Assembly: GCA_914767715.1 (NCBI GenBank)
Contig: OU612067.1
Location: 23,906,162-23,970,161, forward strand
Reading direction: 5' to 3'
Length of the DNA stretch: 64,000 bases
Origin: Membranipora membranacea
Lineage: Eukaryota > Bryozoa > Gymnolaemata > Cheilostomatida > Membraniporidae
The position numbers and the translations under genes are program-made. Every line of letters begins with the position of its first letter. Within the stretch, counting starts at the first letter, position 1. This document shows positions 37,001-49,291 of the stretch, one piece after another. The notes below the pieces were generated by a model, which worked only from the letters and a program-made list of their open reading frames with translations, ran no database searches and had not been told where the DNA came from.

Positions 37001-40000
37001 AATTTTAAGTCAGCTTAATTACCGCCCTATTAATCCGAGGATTCCAATATTCTGGATTTTGAATGAGGCCGATAAGAGCTTGAACTGGTTGGAGTTTGAT
37101 AAAGATTCGAGAGAGTTTTAATTTTTGATGTTGCCGTATGGCATGTTTTTTTTTTAGCAAAAGTGACCCTTATTAAAACGGACGCTGACGGAGAATGAAA
37201 AGCCGCAGAGGCAAACGGTTTGCTGATTCGAGATAAGCAGAAGTTGCTCCTCCTCATGAGGTGAGTTAGAAGCAAATCTATTTTTTGATCTGAGCGAAAA
37301 AAAAGCGTGATACCCACCCTTGGTATTATTTTGAAAATTTCAAGTCAGCTTAATTACCGCCCTATTAATCCGAGGATTCCAATATTCTGGATTTTGAATA
37401 AGGCCGATAAGAGCTTGAACTGGTTGGAGTTTGATAAAGATTCGAGAGAGTTTTAATTTTTGATGTTGCCGTATGGCATGTTTTTTTTTTAGCAAAAGTG
37501 ACCCTTATTAAAACGGACGCTGACGGAGAATGAAAAGCCGCAGAGGCAAACGGTTTGCTGATTCGAGATAAGCAGAAGTTGCTCCTCCTCATGAGGTGAG
37601 TTAGAAGCAAATCTATTTTTTGATCTGAGCGAAAAAAAAGCGTGATACCCACCCTTGGTATTATTTTGAAAATTTTAAGTCAGCTTAATTACCGCCCTAT
37701 TAATCCGAGGATTCCAATATTCTGGATTTTGAATAAGGCCGATAAGAGCTTGAACTGGTTGGAGTTTGATAAAGATTCGAGAGAGTTTTAATTTTTGATG
37801 TTGCCGTATGGCATGTTTTTTTTTTAGCAAAAGTGACCCTTATTAAAACGGACGCTGACGGAGAATGAAAAGCCGCAGAGGCAAACGGTTTGCTGATTCG
37901 AGATAAGCAGAAGTTGCTCCTCCTCATGAGGTGAGTTAGAAGCAAATCTATTTTTTGATCTGAGCGAAAAAAAAGCGTGATACCCACCCTTGGTATTATT
38001 TTGAAAATTTCAAGTCAACTTAATTACCGCCCTATTAATCCGAGGATTCCAATATTCTGGATTTTGAATGAGGCCGATAAGAGCTTGAACTGGTTGGAGT
38101 TTGATAAAGATTCGAGAGAGTTTTAATTTTTGATGTTGCCGTATGGCATGTTTTTTTTTTAGCAAAAGTGACCCTTATTAAAACGGACGCTGACGGAGAA
38201 TGAAAAGCCGCAGAGGCAAACGGTTTGCTGATTCGAGATAAGCAGAAGTTGCTCCTCCTCATGAGGTGAGTTAGAAGCAAATCTATTTTTTGATCTGAGC
38301 GAAAAAAAAGCGTGATACCCACCCTTGGTATTATTTTGAAAATTTCAAGTCAGCTTAATTACCGCCCTATTAATCCGAGGATTCCAATATTCTGGATTTT
38401 GAATAAGGCCGATAAGAGCTTGAACTGGTTGGAGTTTGATAAAGATTCGAGAGAGTTTTAATTTTTTATGTTGCCGTATGGCATGTTTTTTTTTTAGCAA
38501 AAGTGACCCTTATTAAAACGGACGCTGACGGAGAATGAAAAGCCGCAGAGGCAAACGGTTTGCTGATTCGAGATAAGCAGAAGTTGCTCCTCCTCATGAG
38601 GTGAGTTAGAAGCAAATCTATTTTTTGATCTGAGCGAAAAAAAAGCGTGATACCCACCCTTGGTATTATTTTGAAAATTTCAAGTCAGCTTAATTACCGC
38701 CCTATTAATCCGAGGATTCCAATATTCTGGATTTTGAATAAGGCCGATAAGAGCTTGAACTGGTTGGAGTTTGATAAAGATTCGAGAGAGTTTTAATTTT
38801 TGATGTTGCCGTATGGCATGTTTTTTTTTTAGCAAAAGTGACCCTTATTAAAACGGACGCTGACGGAGAATGAAAAGCCGCAGAGGCAAACGGTTTGCTG
38901 ATTCGAGATAAGCAGAAGTTGCTCCTCCTCATGAGGTGAGTTAGAAGCAAATCTATTTTTTGATCTGAGCGAAAAAAAAGCGTGATACCCACCCTTGGTA
39001 TTATTTTGAAAAATTCAAGTCAGCTTAATTACCGCCCTATTAATCCGAGGATTCCAATATTCTGGATTTTGAATAAGGCCGATAAGAGCTTGAACTGGTT
39101 GGAGTTTGATAAAGATTCGAGAGAGTTTTAATTTTTGATGTTGCCGTATGGCATGTTTTTTTTTAGCAAAAGTGACCCTAATTAAAACTGACGCTGACGG
39201 AGAATGAAAAGCCGCAGAGGCAAACGGTTTGCTGATTCGAGATAAGCAGAAGTTGCTCCTCCTCATGAGGTGAGTTAGAAGCAAATCTATTTTTTGATCT
39301 GAGCGAAAAAAAAGCGTGATACCCACCCTTGGTATTATTTTGAAAATTTCAAGTCAGCTTAATTACCGCCCTATTATTCCGAGGATTCCAATATTCTGGA
39401 TTTTGAATAAGGCCGATAAGAGCTTGAACTGGTTGGAGTTTGATAAAGATTTGAGAGAGTTTTAATTTTTGATGTTGCCGTATGGCATGTTTTTTTTTTA
39501 GCAAAAGTGACCCTTATTAAAACGGACGCTGACGGAGAATGAAAAGCCGCAGAGGCAAACGGTTTGCTGATTCGAGATAAGCAGAAGTTGCTCCTCCTCA
39601 TGAGGTGAGTTAGAAGCAAATCTATTTTGTGATCTGAGCGAAAAAAAAGCGTGATACCCACCCTTGGTATTATTTTGAAAATTTCAAGTCAACTTAATTA
39701 CCGCCCTATTAATCCGAGGATTCCAATATTCTGGATTTTGAATGAGGCCGATAAGAGCTTGAACTGGTTGGAGTTTGATAAAGATTCGAGAGAGTTTTAA
39801 TTTTTGATGTTGCCGTATGGCATGTTTTTTTTTTAGCAAAAGTGACCCTTATTAAAACGGACGCTGACGGAGAATGAAAAGCCGCAGAGGCAAACGGTTT
39901 GCTGATTCGAGATAAGCAGAAGTTGCTCCTCCTCATGAGGTGAGTTAGAAGCAAATCTATTTTTTGATCTGAGCGAAAAAAAAGCGTGATACCCACCCTT

Positions 40001-40590
40001 GGTATTATTTTGAAAATTTCAAGTCAACTTAATTACCGCCCTTTTAATCCGAGGATTCCAATATTCTGGATTTTGAATGAGGCCGATAAGAGCTTGAACT
40101 GGTTGGAGTTTGATAAAGATTCGAGAGAGTTTTAATTTTTGATGTTGCCGTATGGCATGTTTTTTTTTTAGCAAAAGTGACCCTTATTAAAACGGACGCT
40201 GACGGAGAATGAAAAGCCGCAGAGGCAAACGGTTTGCTGATTCGAGATAAGCAGAAGTTGCTCCTCCTCATGAGGTGAGTTAGAAGCAAATCTATTTTTT
40301 GATCTGAGCGAAAAAAAAGCGTGATACCCACCCTTGGTATTATTTTGAAAATTTCAAGTCAGCTTAATTACCGCCCTATTAATCCGAGGATTCCAATATT
40401 CTGGATTTTGAATAAGGCCGATAAGAGCTTGAACTGGTTGGAGTTTGATAAAGATTCGAGAGAGTTTTAATTTTTGATGTTGCCGTATGGCATGTTTTTT
40501 TTTTAGCAAAAGTGACCCTTATTAAAACGGACGCTGACGGAGAATGAAAAGCCGCAGAGGCAAACGGTTTGCTGATTCGAGATGAGCAGA
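37001..40590. repeat. Duplicated block D20, left copy (about 11 monomers)
   Basis: It pairs with 43700-47290 at 20 monomers minus one to three bases, the difference being explained by later T-tract deletions. Shared variants, left/right: C158T 37006/43705 and 37676/44373; G217 37065/43764 and 38070/44767; T279 38467/45164; T156A 39013/45710; a T9 tract with changes at 39180/45877 and 39189/45886; T to G 39629/46326; G52 40584/47281. Each side also has private changes, so the event is not the most recent one in the array. Confidence 0.9.
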
Positions 40591-43500
40591 AGTTGCTCCT
40601 CCTCATGAGGTGAGTTAGAAGCAAATCTATTTTTTGATCTGAGCGAAAAAAAAGCGTGATACCCACCCTTGGTATTATTTTGAAAATTTCAAGTCAGCTT
40701 AATTACCGCCCTATTAATCCGAGGATTCCAATATTCTGGATTTTGAATAAGGCCGATAAGAGCTTGAACTGGTTGGAGTTTGATAAAGATTCGAGAGAGT
40801 TTTAATTTTTGATGTTGCCGTATGGCATGTTTTTTTTTTAGCAAAAGTGACCCTTATTAAAACGGACGCTGACGGAGAATGAAAAGCCGCAGAGGCAAAC
40901 GGTTTGCTGATTCGAGATAAGCAGAAGTTGCTCCTCCTCATGAGGTGAGTTAGAAGCAAATCTATTTTTTGATCTGAGCGAAAAAAAAGCGTGATACCCA
41001 CCCTTGGTATTATTTTGAAAATTTCAAGTCAACTTAATTACCGCCCTATTAATCCGAGGATTCCAATATTCTGGATTTTGAATAAGGCCGATAAGAGCTT
41101 GAACTGGTTGGAGTTTGATAAAGATTCGAGAGAGTTTTAATTTTTGATGTTGCCGTATGGCATGTTTTTTTTTAGCAAAAGTGACCCTTATTAAAACGGA
41201 CGCTGACGGAGAATGAAAAGCCGCAGAGGCAAACGGTTTGCTGATTCGAGATAAGCAGAAGTTGCTCCTCCTCATGAGGTGAGTTAGAAGCAAATCTATT
41301 TTTTGATCTGAGCGAAAAAAAAGCGTGATACCCACCCTTGGTATTATTTTGAAAATTTCAAGTCAGCTTAATTACCGCCCTATTAATCCGAGGATTCCAA
41401 TATTCTGGATTTTGAATAAGGCCGATAAGAGCTTGAACTGGTTGGAGTTTGATAAAGATTAGAGAGAGTTTTAATTTTTGATGTTGGCATATGGCATGTT
41501 TTTTTTTTAGCAAAAGTGACCTTTATTAAAACGGACGCTGACGGAGAATGAAAAGCCGCAGAGGCAAACGGTTTGCTGATTCGAGATAAGCAGAAGTTGC
41601 TCCTCCTCATGAGGTGAGTTAGAAGCAAATCTATTTTTTGATCTGAGCGAAAAAAAAGCGTGATACCCACCCTTGGTATTATTTTGAAAATTTCAAGTCA
41701 GCTTAATTACCGCCCTATTAATCCGAGGATTCCAATATTCTGGATTTTGAATAAGGCCGATAAGAGCTTGAACTGGTTGGAGTTTGATAAAGATTCGAGA
41801 GAGTTTTAATTTTTGATGTTGCCGTATGGCATGTTTTTTTTTTAGCAAAAGTGACCCTTATTAAAACGGACGCTGACGGAGAATGAAAAGCCGCAGAGGC
41901 AAACGGTTTGCTGATTCGAGATAAGCAGAAGTTGCTCCTCCTCATGAGGTGAGTTAGAAGCAAATCTATTTTTTGATCTGAGCGAAAAAAAAGCGTGATA
42001 CCCACCCTTGGTATTATTTTGAAAATTTCAAGTCAACTTAATTACCGCCCTATTAATCCGAGGATTCCAATATTCTGGATTTTGAATGAGGCCGATAAGA
42101 GCTTGAACTGGTTGGAGTTTGATAAAGATTCGAGAGAGTTTTAATTTTTGATGTTGCCGTATGGCATGTTTTTTTTTTAGCAAAAGTGACCCTTATTAAA
42201 ACGGACGCTGACGGAGAATGAAAAGCCGCAGAGGCAAACGGTTTGCTGATTCGAGATAAGCAGAAGTTGCTCCTCCTCATGAGGTGAGTTAGAAGCAAAT
42301 CTATTTTTTGATCTGAGCGAAAAAAAAAGCGTGATACCCACCCTTGGTATTATTTTGAAAATTTCAAGTCAGCTTAATTACCGCCCTATTAATCCGAGGA
42401 TTCCAATATTCTGGATTTTGAATAAGGCCGATAAGAGCTTGAACTGGTTGGAGTTTGATAAAGATTCGAGAGAGTTTTAATTTTTGATGTTGCCGTATGG
42501 CATGTTTTTTTTTTAGCAAAAGTGACCCTTATTAAAACGGACGCTGACGGAGAATGAAAAGCCGCAGAGGCAAACGGTTTGCTGATTCGAGATAAGCAGG
42601 AGTTGCTCCTCCTCATGAGGTGAGTTAGAAGCAAATCTATTTTTTGATCTGAGCGAAAAAAAAGCGTGATACCCACCCTTGGTATTATTTTGAAAATTTC
42701 AAGTCAGCTTAATTACCGCCCTATTAATCCGAGGATTCCAATATTCTGGATTTTGAATAAGGCCGATAAGAGCTTGAACTGGTTGGAGTTTGATAAAGAT
42801 TCGAGAGAGTTTTAATTTTTGATGTTGCCGTATGGCATGTTTTTTTTTTAGCAAAAGTGACCCTTATTAAAACGGACGCTGACGGAGAATGAAAAGCCGC
42901 AGAGGCAAACGGTTTGCTGATTCGAGATAAGCAGAAGTTGCTCCTCCTCATGAGGTGAGTTAGAAGCAAATCTATTTTTTGATCTGAGCGAAAAAAAAGC
43001 GTGATACCCACCCTTGGTATTATTTTGAAAATTTCAAGTCAGCTTAATTACCGCCCTATTAATCCGAGGATTCCAATATTCTGGATTTTGAATAAGGCCG
43101 ATAAGAGCTTGAACTGGTTGGAGTTTGATAAAGATTCGAGAGAGTTTTAATTTTTTATGTTGCCGTATGGCATGTTTTTTTTTTAGCAAAAGTGACCCTT
43201 ATTAAAACGGACGCTGACGGAGAATGAAAAGCCGCAGAGGCAAACGGTTTGCTGATTCGAGATAAGCAGAAGTTGCTCCTCCTCATGAGGTGAGTTAGAA
43301 GCAAATCTATTTTTTGATCTGAGCGAAAAAAAAGCGTGATACCCACCCTTGGTATTATTTTGAAAATTTCAAGTCAGCGTAATTACCGCCCTATTAATCC
43401 GAGGATTCCAATATTCTGGATTTTGAATAAGGCCGATAAGAGCTTGAACTGGTTGGAGTTTGATAAAGATTCGAGAGAGTTTTAATTTTTGATGTTGCCG

Positions 43501-43699
43501 TATGGCATGTTTTTTTTTTAGCAAAAGTGACCCTTATTAAAACGGACGCTGACGGAGAATGAAAAGCCGCAGAGGCAAACGGTTTGCAGATTCGAGATAA
43601 GCAGAAGTTGCTCCTCCTCATGAGGTGAGTTAGAAGCAAATCTATTTTTTGATCTGAGCGAAAAAAAAGCGTGATACCCACCCTTGGTATTATTTTGAA

Positions 43700-46600
43700 A
43701 ATTTTAAGTCAGCTTAATTACCGCCCTATTAATCCGAGGATTCCAATATTCTGGATTTTGAATGAGGCCGATAAGAGCTTGAACTGGTTGGAGTTTGATA
43801 AAGATTCGAGAGAGTTTTAATTTTTGATGTTGCCGTATGGCATGTTTTTTTTTAGCAAAAGTGACCCTTATTAAAACGGACGCTGACGGAGAATGAAAAG
43901 CCGCAGAGGCAAACGGTTTGCTGATTCGAGATAAGCAGAAGTTGCTCCTCCTCATGAGGTGAGTTAGAAGCAAATCTATTTTTTGATCTGAGCGAAAAAA
44001 AAGCGTGATACCCACCCTTGGTATTATTTTGAAAATTTCAAGTCAGCTTAATTACCGCCCTATTAATCCGAGGATTCCAATATTCTGGATTTTGAATAAG
44101 GCCGATAAGAGCTTGAACTGGTTGGAGTTTGATAAAGATTCGAGAGAGTTTTAATTTTTGATGTTGCCGTATGGCATGTTTTTTTTTAGCAAAAGTGACC
44201 CTTATTAAAACGGACGCTGACGGAGAATGAAAAGCCGCAGAGGCAAACGGTTTGCTGATTCGAGATAAGCAGAAGTTGCTCCTCCTCATGAGGTGAGTTA
44301 GAAGCAAATCTATTTTTTGATCTGAGCGAAAAAAAAGCGTGATACCCACCCTTGGTATTATTTTGAAAATTTTAAGTCAGCTTAATTACCGCCCTATTAA
44401 TCCGAGGATTCCAATATTCTGGATTTTGAATAAGGCCGATAAGAGCTTGAACTGGTTGGAGTTTGATAAAGATTCGAGAGAGTTTTAATTTTTGATGTTG
44501 CCGTATGGCATTTTTTTTTTTTAGCAAAAGTGACCCTTATTAAAACGGACGCTGACGGAGAATGAAAAGCCGCAGAGGCAAACGGTTTGCTGATTCGAGA
44601 TAAGCAGAAGTTGCTCCTCCTCATGAGGTGAGTTAGAAGCAAATCTATTTTTTGATCTGAGCGAAAAAAAAGCGTGATACCCACCCTTGGTATTATTTTG
44701 AAAATTTCAAGTCAACTTAATTACCGCCCTATTAATCCGAGGATTCCAATATTCTGGATTTTGAATGAGGCCGATAAGAGCTTGAACTGGTTGGAGTTTG
44801 ATAAAGATTCGAGAGAGTTTTAATTTTTGATGTTGCCGTATGGCATGTTTTTTTTTTAGCAAAAGTGACCCTTATTAAAACGGACGCTGACGGAGAATTA
44901 AAAGCCGCAGAGGCAAACGGTTTGCTGATTCGAGATAAGCAGAAGTTGCTCCTCCTCATGAGGTGAGTTAGAAGCAAATCTATTTTTTGATCTGAGCGAA
45001 AAAAAAGCGTGATACCCACCCTTGGTATTATTTTGAAAATTTCAAGTCAGCTTAATTACCGCCCTATTAATCCGAGGATTCCAATATTCTGGATTTTGAA
45101 TAAGGCCGATAAGAGCTTGAACTGGTTGGAGTTTGATAAAGATTCGAGAGAGTTTTAATTTTTTATGTTGCCGTATGGCATGTTTTTTTTTTAGCAAAAG
45201 TGACCCTTATTAAAACGGACGCTGACGGAGAATGAAAAGCCGCAGAGGCAAACGGTTTGCTGATTCGAGATAAGCAGAAGTTGCTCCTCCTCATGAGGTG
45301 AGTTAGAAGCAAATCTATTTTTTGATCTGAGCGAAAAAAAAGCGTGATACCCACCCTTGGTATTATTTTGAAAATTTCAAGTCAGCTTAATTACCGCCCT
45401 ATTAATCCGAGGATTCCAATATTCTGGATTTTGAATAAGGCCGATAAGAGCTTGAACTGGTTGGAGTTTGATAAAGATTCGAGAGAGTTTTAATTTTTGA
45501 TGTTGCCGTATGGCATGTTTGTTTTTTAGCAAAAGTGACCCTTATTAAAACGGACGCTGACGGAGAATGAAAAGCCGCAGAGGCAAACGGTTTGCCGATT
45601 CGAGATAAGCAGAAGTTGCTCCTCCTCATGAGGTGAGTTAGAAGCAAATCTATTTTTTGATCTGAGCGAAAAAAAAGCGTGATACCCACCCTTGGTATTA
45701 TTTTGAAAAATTCAAGTCAGCTTAATTACCGCCCTATTAATCCGAGGATTCCAATATTCTGGATTTTGAATAAGGCCGATAAGAGCTTGAACTGGTTGGA
45801 GTTTGATAAAGATTCGAGAGAGTTTTAATTTTTGATGTTGCCGTATGGCATGTTTTTTTTTAGCAAAAGTGACCCTAATTAAAACTGACGCTGACGGAGA
45901 ATGAAAAGCCGCAGAGGCAAACGGTTTGCTGATTCGAGATAAGCAGAAGTTGCTCCTCCTCATGAGGTGAGTTAGAAGCAAATCTATTTTTTGATCTGAG
46001 CGAAAAAAAAGCGTGATACCCACCCTTGGTATTATTTTGAAAATTTCAAGTCAGCTTAATTACCGCCCTATTAATCCGAGGATTCCAATATTCTGGATTT
46101 TGAATAAGGCCGATAAGAGCTTGAACTGGTTGGAGTTTGATAAAGATTCGAGAGAGTTTTAATTTTTGATGTTGCCGTATGGCATGTTTTTTTTTTAGCA
46201 AAAGTGAACCTTATTAAAACGGACGCTGACGGAGAATGAAAAGCCGCAGAGGCAAACGGTTTGCTGATTCGAGATAAGCAGAAGTTGCTCCTCCTCATGA
46301 GGTGAGTTAGAAGCAAATCTATTTTGTGATCTGAGCGAAAAAAAAGCGTGATACCCACCCTTGGTATTATTTTGAAAATTTCAAGTCAACTTAATTACCG
46401 CCCTATTAATCCGAGGATTCCAATATTCTGGATTTTGAATGAGGCCGATAAGAGCTTGAACTGGTTGGAGTTTGATAAAGATTCGAGAGAGTTTTAATTT
46501 TTGATGTTGCCGTATGGCATGTTTTTTTTTTAGCAAAAGTGACCCTTATTAAAACGGACGCTGACGGAGAATGAAAAGCCGCAGAGGCAAACGGTTTGCT

Positions 46601-47290
46601 GATTCGAGATAAGCAGAAGTTGCTCCTCCTCATGAGGTGAGTTAGAAGCAAATCTATTTTTTGATCTGAGCGAAAAAAAAGCGTGATACCCACCCTTGGT
46701 ATTATTTTGAAAATTTCAAGTCGACTTAATTACCGCCCTATTAATCCGAGGATTCCAATATTCTGGATTTTGAATGAGGCCGATAAGAGCTTGAACTGGT
46801 TGGAGTTTGATAAAGATTCGAGAGAGTTTTAATTTTTGATGTTGCCGTATGGCATGTTTTTTTGTTAGCAAAAGTGACCCTTATTAAAATGGACGCTGAC
46901 GGAGAATGAAAAGCCGCAGAGGCAAACGGTTTGCTGATTCGAGATAAGCAGAAGTTGCTCCTCCTCATGACGTGAGTTAGAAGCAAATCTATTTTTTGAT
47001 CTGAGCGAAAAAAAAGCGTGATACCCACCCTTGGTATTATTTTGAAAATTTCAAGTCAGCTTAATTACCGCCCTATTAATCCGAGGATTCCAATATTCTG
47101 GATTTTGAATAAGGCCGATAAGAGCTTGAACTGGTTGGAGTTTGATAAAGATTCAAGAGAGTTTTAATTTTTGATGTTGCCGTATGGCATGTTTTTTTTT
47201 TAGCAAAAGTGACCCTTATTAAAACGGACGCTGACGGAGAATGAAAAGCCGCAGAGGCAAACGGTTTGCTGATTCGAGATGAGCAGAAGT
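43700..47290. repeat. Duplicated block D20, right copy (about 11 monomers)
   Basis: Partner of 37001-40590 with the markers listed there. It acquired two further T9 tracts (near 43853 and 44188) and an isolated G301 copy (45521) that the left block lacks. Its right end overlaps the six-monomer duplication of 46890-47281. Confidence 0.9.
46890..47281. repeat. Duplicated block D6, left copy
   Basis: Four markers recur exactly 2010 bp (six monomers) downstream: C to T at 46890, G to C at 46971 (breaking dyad 2), G to A at 47155 and G52 at 47281. The first three are not seen elsewhere in the window. The left copy alone has G at base 305. Confidence 0.9.
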
Positions 47291-48675
47291 TGCTCCTCCT
47301 CATGAGGTGAGTTAGAAGCAAATCTATTTTTTGATCTGAGCGAAAAAAAAGCGTGATACCCACCCTTGGTATTATTTTGAAAATTTCAAGTCAACTTAAT
47401 TACCGCCCTATTAATCCGAGGATTCCAATATTCTGGATTTTGAATGAGGCCGATAAGAGCTTGAACTGGTTGGAGTTTGATAAAGATTCGAGAGAGTTTT
47501 AATTTTTGATGTTGCCGTATGGCATGTTTTTTTTTTAGCAAAAGTGACCCTTATTAAAACGGACGCTGACGGAGAATGAAAAGCCGCAGAGGCAAACGGT
47601 TTGCTGATTCGAGATAAGCAGAAGTTGCTCCTCCTCATGAGGTGAGTTAGAAGCAAATCTATTTTTTGATCTGAGCGAAAAAAAAGCGTGATACCCACCC
47701 TTGGTATTATTTTGAAAATTTCAAGTCAGCTTAATTACCGCCCTATTAATCCGAGGATTCCAATATTCTGGATTTTGAATAAGGCCGATAAGAGCTTGAA
47801 CTGGTTGGAGTTTGATAAAGATTCGAGAGAGTTTTAATTTTTGATGTTGCCGTATGGCATGTTTTTTTTTTAGCAAAAGTGACCCTTATTAAAACGGACG
47901 CTGACGGAGAATGAAAAGCCGCAGAGGCAAACGGTTTGCTGATTCGAGATGAGCAGAAGTTGCTCCTCCTCATGAGGTGAGTTAGAAGCAAATCTATTTT
48001 TTGATCTGAGCGAAAAAAAAGCGTGATACCCACCCTTGGTATTATTTTGAAAATTTCAAGTCAGCTTAATTACCGCCCTATTAATCCGAGGATTCCAATA
48101 TTCTGGATTTTGAATAAGGCCGATAAGAGCTTGAACTGGTTGGAGTTTGATAAAGATTCGAGAGAGTTTTAATTTTTGATGTTGCCGTATGGCATGTTTT
48201 TTTTTTAGCAAAAGTGACCCTTATGAAAACGGACGCTGACGGAGAATGAAAAGCCGCAGAGGCAAACGGTTTGCTGATTCGAGATAAGCAGAAGTTGCTC
48301 CTCCTCATGAGGTGAGTTAGAAGCAAATCTATTTTTTGATCTGAGCGAAAAAAAAGCGTGATACCCACCCTTGGTATTATTTTGAAAAATTCAAGTCAGC
48401 TTAATTACCGCCCTATTAATCCGAGGATTCCAATATTCTGGATTTTGAATAAGGCCGATAAGAGCTTGAACTGGTTGGAGTTTGATAAAGATTCGAGAGA
48501 GTTTTAATTTTTGATGTTGCCGTATGGCATGTTTTTTTATTAGCAAAAGTGACCCTTATTAAAACGGACGCTGACGGAGAATGAAAAGCCGCAGAGGCAA
48601 ACGGTTTGCTGATTCGAGATAAGCAGAAGTTGCTCCTCCTCATGAGGTGAGTTAGAAGCAAATCTATTTTTTGAT

Positions 48676-48848
48676 TTGAGCGAAAAAAAAGCGTGATACC
48701 CACCCTTGGTATTATTTTGAAAATTTCAAGTCAACTTAATTACCGCCCTATTAATCCGAGGATTCCAATATTCTGGATTTTGAATAAGGCCGATAAGAGC
48801 TTGAACTGGTTGGAGTTTGATAAAGATTCGAGAGAGTTTTAATTTTTT
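48676..48848. repeat. Shared variant block D24, left copy
   Basis: T107 (48676), A165 without G217 (48734) and T279 (48848) recur together 24 monomers minus three bases downstream, at 56713, 56771 and 56885. The two blocks lie just outside the two ends of the three-monomer higher-order repeat. Confidence 0.7.
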
Positions 48849-48899
48849 ATGTTGCCGTATGGCATGTTTTTTTTTTAGCAAAAGTGACCCTTATTAAAA

Positions 48900-49291
48900 T
48901 GGACGCTGACGGAGAATGAAAAGCCGCAGAGGCAAACGGTTTGCTGATTCGAGATAAGCAGAAGTTGCTCCTCCTCATGACGTGAGTTAGAAGCAAATCT
49001 ATTTTTTGATCTGAGCGAAAAAAAAGCGTGATACCCACCCTTGGTATTATTTTGAAAATTTCAAGTCAGCTTAATTACCGCCCTATTAATCCGAGGATTC
49101 CAATATTCTGGATTTTGAATAAGGCCGATAAGAGCTTGAACTGGTTGGAGTTTGATAAAGATTCAAGAGAGTTTTAATTTTTGATGTTGCCGTATGGCAT
49201 GTTTTTTTTTTAGCAAAAGTGACCCTTATTAAAACGGACGCTGACGGAGAATGAAAAGCCGCAGAGGCAAACGGTTTGCTGATTCGAGATG
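48900..49291. repeat. Duplicated block D6, right copy
   Basis: Partner of 46890-47281, with markers at 48900, 48981, 49165 and 49291. It lies at the left edge of the three-monomer higher-order repeat, whose first G52 marker is the one at 49291. Confidence 0.9.

Larger units (their letters stand above)
30983..49085. repeat. Array domain 2: mosaic of G52, A165/G217 and T279 monomers
   Basis: Nearly all copies have the T10 tract; the only G301 copy is at 45521. New variants appear: G52 (first 32545), A165 (first 30983), G217 (first 32710) and T279 (32437, 36122, 38467, 43156, 45164, 48848, with a seventh at 56885). A165 and G217 usually travel together but are sometimes uncoupled. Spacing between copies sharing rare marker sets gives block duplications at 6, 11 and 20 monomers. 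Private substitutions are more frequent than in domain 1. T9 tracts are near 39165, 41172, 43853, 44188 and 45861, and A9 is at 42320-42328. Confidence 0.85.

Noticed and set aside
11374-46207. Other variants shared between distant copies (C to A at 11374 and 46207; T12-like tract at 25420 and 44511; A to G at 16472 and 42600)
   Set aside because: Each is a single change with no linked markers and no matching neighbours, so recurrent mutation is as likely as shared descent.
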